NCBI GenBank assembly: GCA_944322285.1
Contig: CALUOR010000009.1
Coordinates: 25,676-89,675, forward strand
Length of the DNA: 64,000 nt
DNA from: an uncultured Bacteroides sp.
GTDB lineage: Bacteria; Bacteroidota; Bacteroidia; Bacteroidales; Bacteroidaceae
Direction: 5' to 3'
The notes beneath the pieces were generated by a model. It searched no databases and had not been told where the DNA came from. It worked only from the letters and a program-made list of their open reading frames with translations. The position numbers and the translations under genes are program-made. Shown piece by piece: positions 62,816 through 64,000 of this stretch (its first letter is position 1; every line of letters starts with the position of its first letter).

Positions 62816-63098
62816 TGAGCAAATCTTCTGCGTTTTTAAACTCCAGTTTCCCTTCCAGATTCAGTTTCAGTTCCTTGCAGGCTTGGTCGAAGTTCGCGAG
62901 GATTTCCTCTTTGGTCATATAGGGTTCGGCCTCTTCCGCCACGGTGGAAGGTGCGGATGTCTGTTCGGCATATCCGGCCGTTTTGCGCTCTTCACGGCGC
63001 AGCAGGTTACGCAGTTTCTTCAAGACGTCAATATTATCGACACGCAACACATCGCGTATCAACTCATTCTGCAAGGATTCCAAAGTCAATGTTGCCAT
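62805..63098 (-). CDS. Antitoxin of the RelE/ParE-type pair
   Basis: This 97-residue protein starts MATLTLESLQNELIRDVLRV and has a basic middle (RRE ERKTAG-like) and a charged C-terminal helix (FDQACKELKLNLEGKLEF). Size, charge and overlap with the toxin support an antitoxin that also represses the pair. Confidence 0.78.
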   Translation of the reverse strand: MATLTLESLQNELIRDVLRVDNIDVLKKLRNLLRREERKTAGYAEQTSAPSTVAEEAEPYMTKEEILANFDQACKELKLNLEGKLEFKNAEDLLNEL

Positions 63099-63125
63099 AT
63101 ACTAAACAATGCTATAAACTACGCA

Positions 63126-63133
63126 CAAAGATA
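63126..63133 (-). promoter_or_regulatory. TAnnTTTG promoter element for the RelE pair
   Basis: TATCTTTG on the minus strand, 28 bp before the antitoxin start. Confidence 0.6.
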
Positions 63134-63208
63134 AAGCAAAGTAACGTTTTGTACAAACCGAAACACAAAAAATACACATGCTCCGCACAAAGTATGCAAA
63201 CCTTTCAC

Positions 63209-63216
63209 TACCTTTG
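63209..63216 (+). promoter_or_regulatory. TAnnTTTG promoter element for phoH
   Basis: TACCTTTG, 30 bp before the start codon at 63246. Confidence 0.65.
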
Positions 63217-63245
63217 CGAAAAATAGCAGAATTGGAATTACACGA

Positions 63246-64000
63246 ATGATAGAAAAACTGATTGTACTCGAAGACATAGACCCCGTCATCTTCTATGGCG
63301 TGAACAACGCCAATATGCAGCTCATCAAGGCATTGTACCCCAAACTGCGCATCGTGGCGCGGGGCAACGTCATCAAGGTGCTGGGCGACGAGGAAGAGAT
63401 GTGCGCCTTCGAGGAGAATATACTCAAGCTGGAGAAGCATTGCGCCGAATATAACTCGCTGAAGGAAGAGGCCATCATCGACATCATCAAGGGCAACGCC
63501 CCGCAGGCGGAGAAGAGCGGCAACGTCATCGTCTTCAGCGTCACGGGCAAGCCCATCATCCCGCGCAGCGAAAACCAACAGAAGCTGGTGGACGCCTTCC
63601 GCGAGCACGACATGGTGTTTGCCATCGGTCCCGCCGGCTCGGGCAAGACCTACACCGCCATCGCCCTGGCCGTGCGTGCCCTGAAGAACAAGGAGATAAA
63701 GAAAATCATCCTCTCCCGCCCCGCCGTGGAGGCTGGCGAGAAGCTGGGCTTCCTGCCGGGCGATATGAAGGAGAAGATTGACCCCTACCTGCAACCCTTG
63801 TACGATGCCCTGCAAGACATGATTCCCGCCGCCAAGCTGCAGGAATACATGGACTTGAACATCATCCAGATAGCTCCCTTGGCTTTCATGCGCGGACGAA
63901 CGCTGAACGATGCCGTGGTCATCCTGGACGAGGCGCAGAACACCACCTCCGCCCAAATCAAGATGTTCCTCACCCGCATGGGCATGAACACCAAGATGAT
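63246..64000 (+). CDS. phoH: PhoH-family ATPase (partial at the right edge)
   Basis: The first 251 codons of a PhoH-like P-loop protein run off the window. A small N-terminal domain (about 1-110) is followed by the ATPase domain with Walker A GPAGSGKTYTA (about 126) and Walker B AVVILDEAQNTT. KIILSRPAVEAGEKLGFLPG and NIIQIAPLAFMRGRTL are family motifs. It probably acts on RNA, as its neighbours in other bacteria (ybeZ-ybeY) suggest; the rest of the gene and any ybeY are not visible. Confidence 0.95.
   Translation, partial: MIEKLIVLEDIDPVIFYGVNNANMQLIKALYPKLRIVARGNVIKVLGDEEEMCAFEENILKLEKHCAEYNSLKEEAIIDIIKGNAPQAEKSGNVIVFSVTGKPIIPRSENQQKLVDAFREHDMVFAIGPAGSGKTYTAIALAVRALKNKEIKKIILSRPAVEAGEKLGFLPGDMKEKIDPYLQPLYDALQDMIPAAKLQEYMDLNIIQIAPLAFMRGRTLNDAVVILDEAQNTTSAQIKMFLTRMGMNTKM

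Overview
The window is chromosomal DNA of a Bacteroidales gut bacterium, most likely Bacteroides or Phocaeicola. The evidence is: promoters of the TAnnTTTG type, a SusC/SusD pair, fimbrillin-like lipoproteins, a DUF3871 gene, HU-related long histone-like protein, a complex I operon without nuoE, nuoF or nuoG, and a propionate-forming methylmalonyl-CoA decarboxylase operon. I did not assign a species.

Layout. 0.4-5 kb: five-gene plus-strand operon for methylmalonyl-CoA epimerase and a sodium-pumping decarboxylase (mce, mmdA, an OadG-type subunit fused to a lamin-tail domain, biotin carrier, OadB). 5-15.2 kb: PAP2 phosphatase, sugar MFS porter with divergent AraC regulator, nitroreductase, ModF-like double ATPase, M23 peptidase, pullulanase, ruvC and a DUF4286 gene. 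15.3-19.2 kb: tRNA-Ala(GGC) followed by a decayed island: HipB-HipS-HipT type toxin-antitoxin operon, a truncated RelE-type pair, two tiny ORFs and a frameshifted, truncated DUF3871 gene. 19.2-24.8 kb: hydrolase, flavoprotein, AraC regulator, glycosyltransferase, mtaB, small lipoprotein. 25-34 kb: remnant of an AAA ATPase, a Ser/Thr kinase with Sel1 repeats, and a beta-helix/SusD/SusC glycan-uptake set. 34.9-45.2 kb: complex I operon nuoA-B-CD-H-I-J-K-L-M-N. 45.5-50.7 kb: mazG-dxs-trkA and a DUF3810 peptidase-like protein. 51-57.3 kb: fimbrillin-like lipoprotein cluster interrupted by a GNAT toxin-antitoxin pair. 58-64 kb: obg, pgeF, HU-related protein, B3/4 protein, uracil-DNA glycosylase, RelE pair and the start of phoH.

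The most unusual signal is in the DNA between genes. Six intergenic loci hold arrays with an exact 22-bp period but a different sequence at each locus; two of them (25.5 kb and 51.1 kb) share the same hairpin frame with different but still self-complementary arms. In addition, several 80-340 bp palindromic elements recur. Some share about 13-bp near-inverted ends (AAATGATAATTTA and TAAATTCCCATTT) around different interiors. Palindromic material has entered a coding sequence (52475-52554) and supplies the apparent first codons of nuoCD. One fimbrillin-like gene carries a single in-frame TAA followed by 113 open codons.

All calls rest on reading the sequence and on family knowledge; no database search or folding calculation was run.
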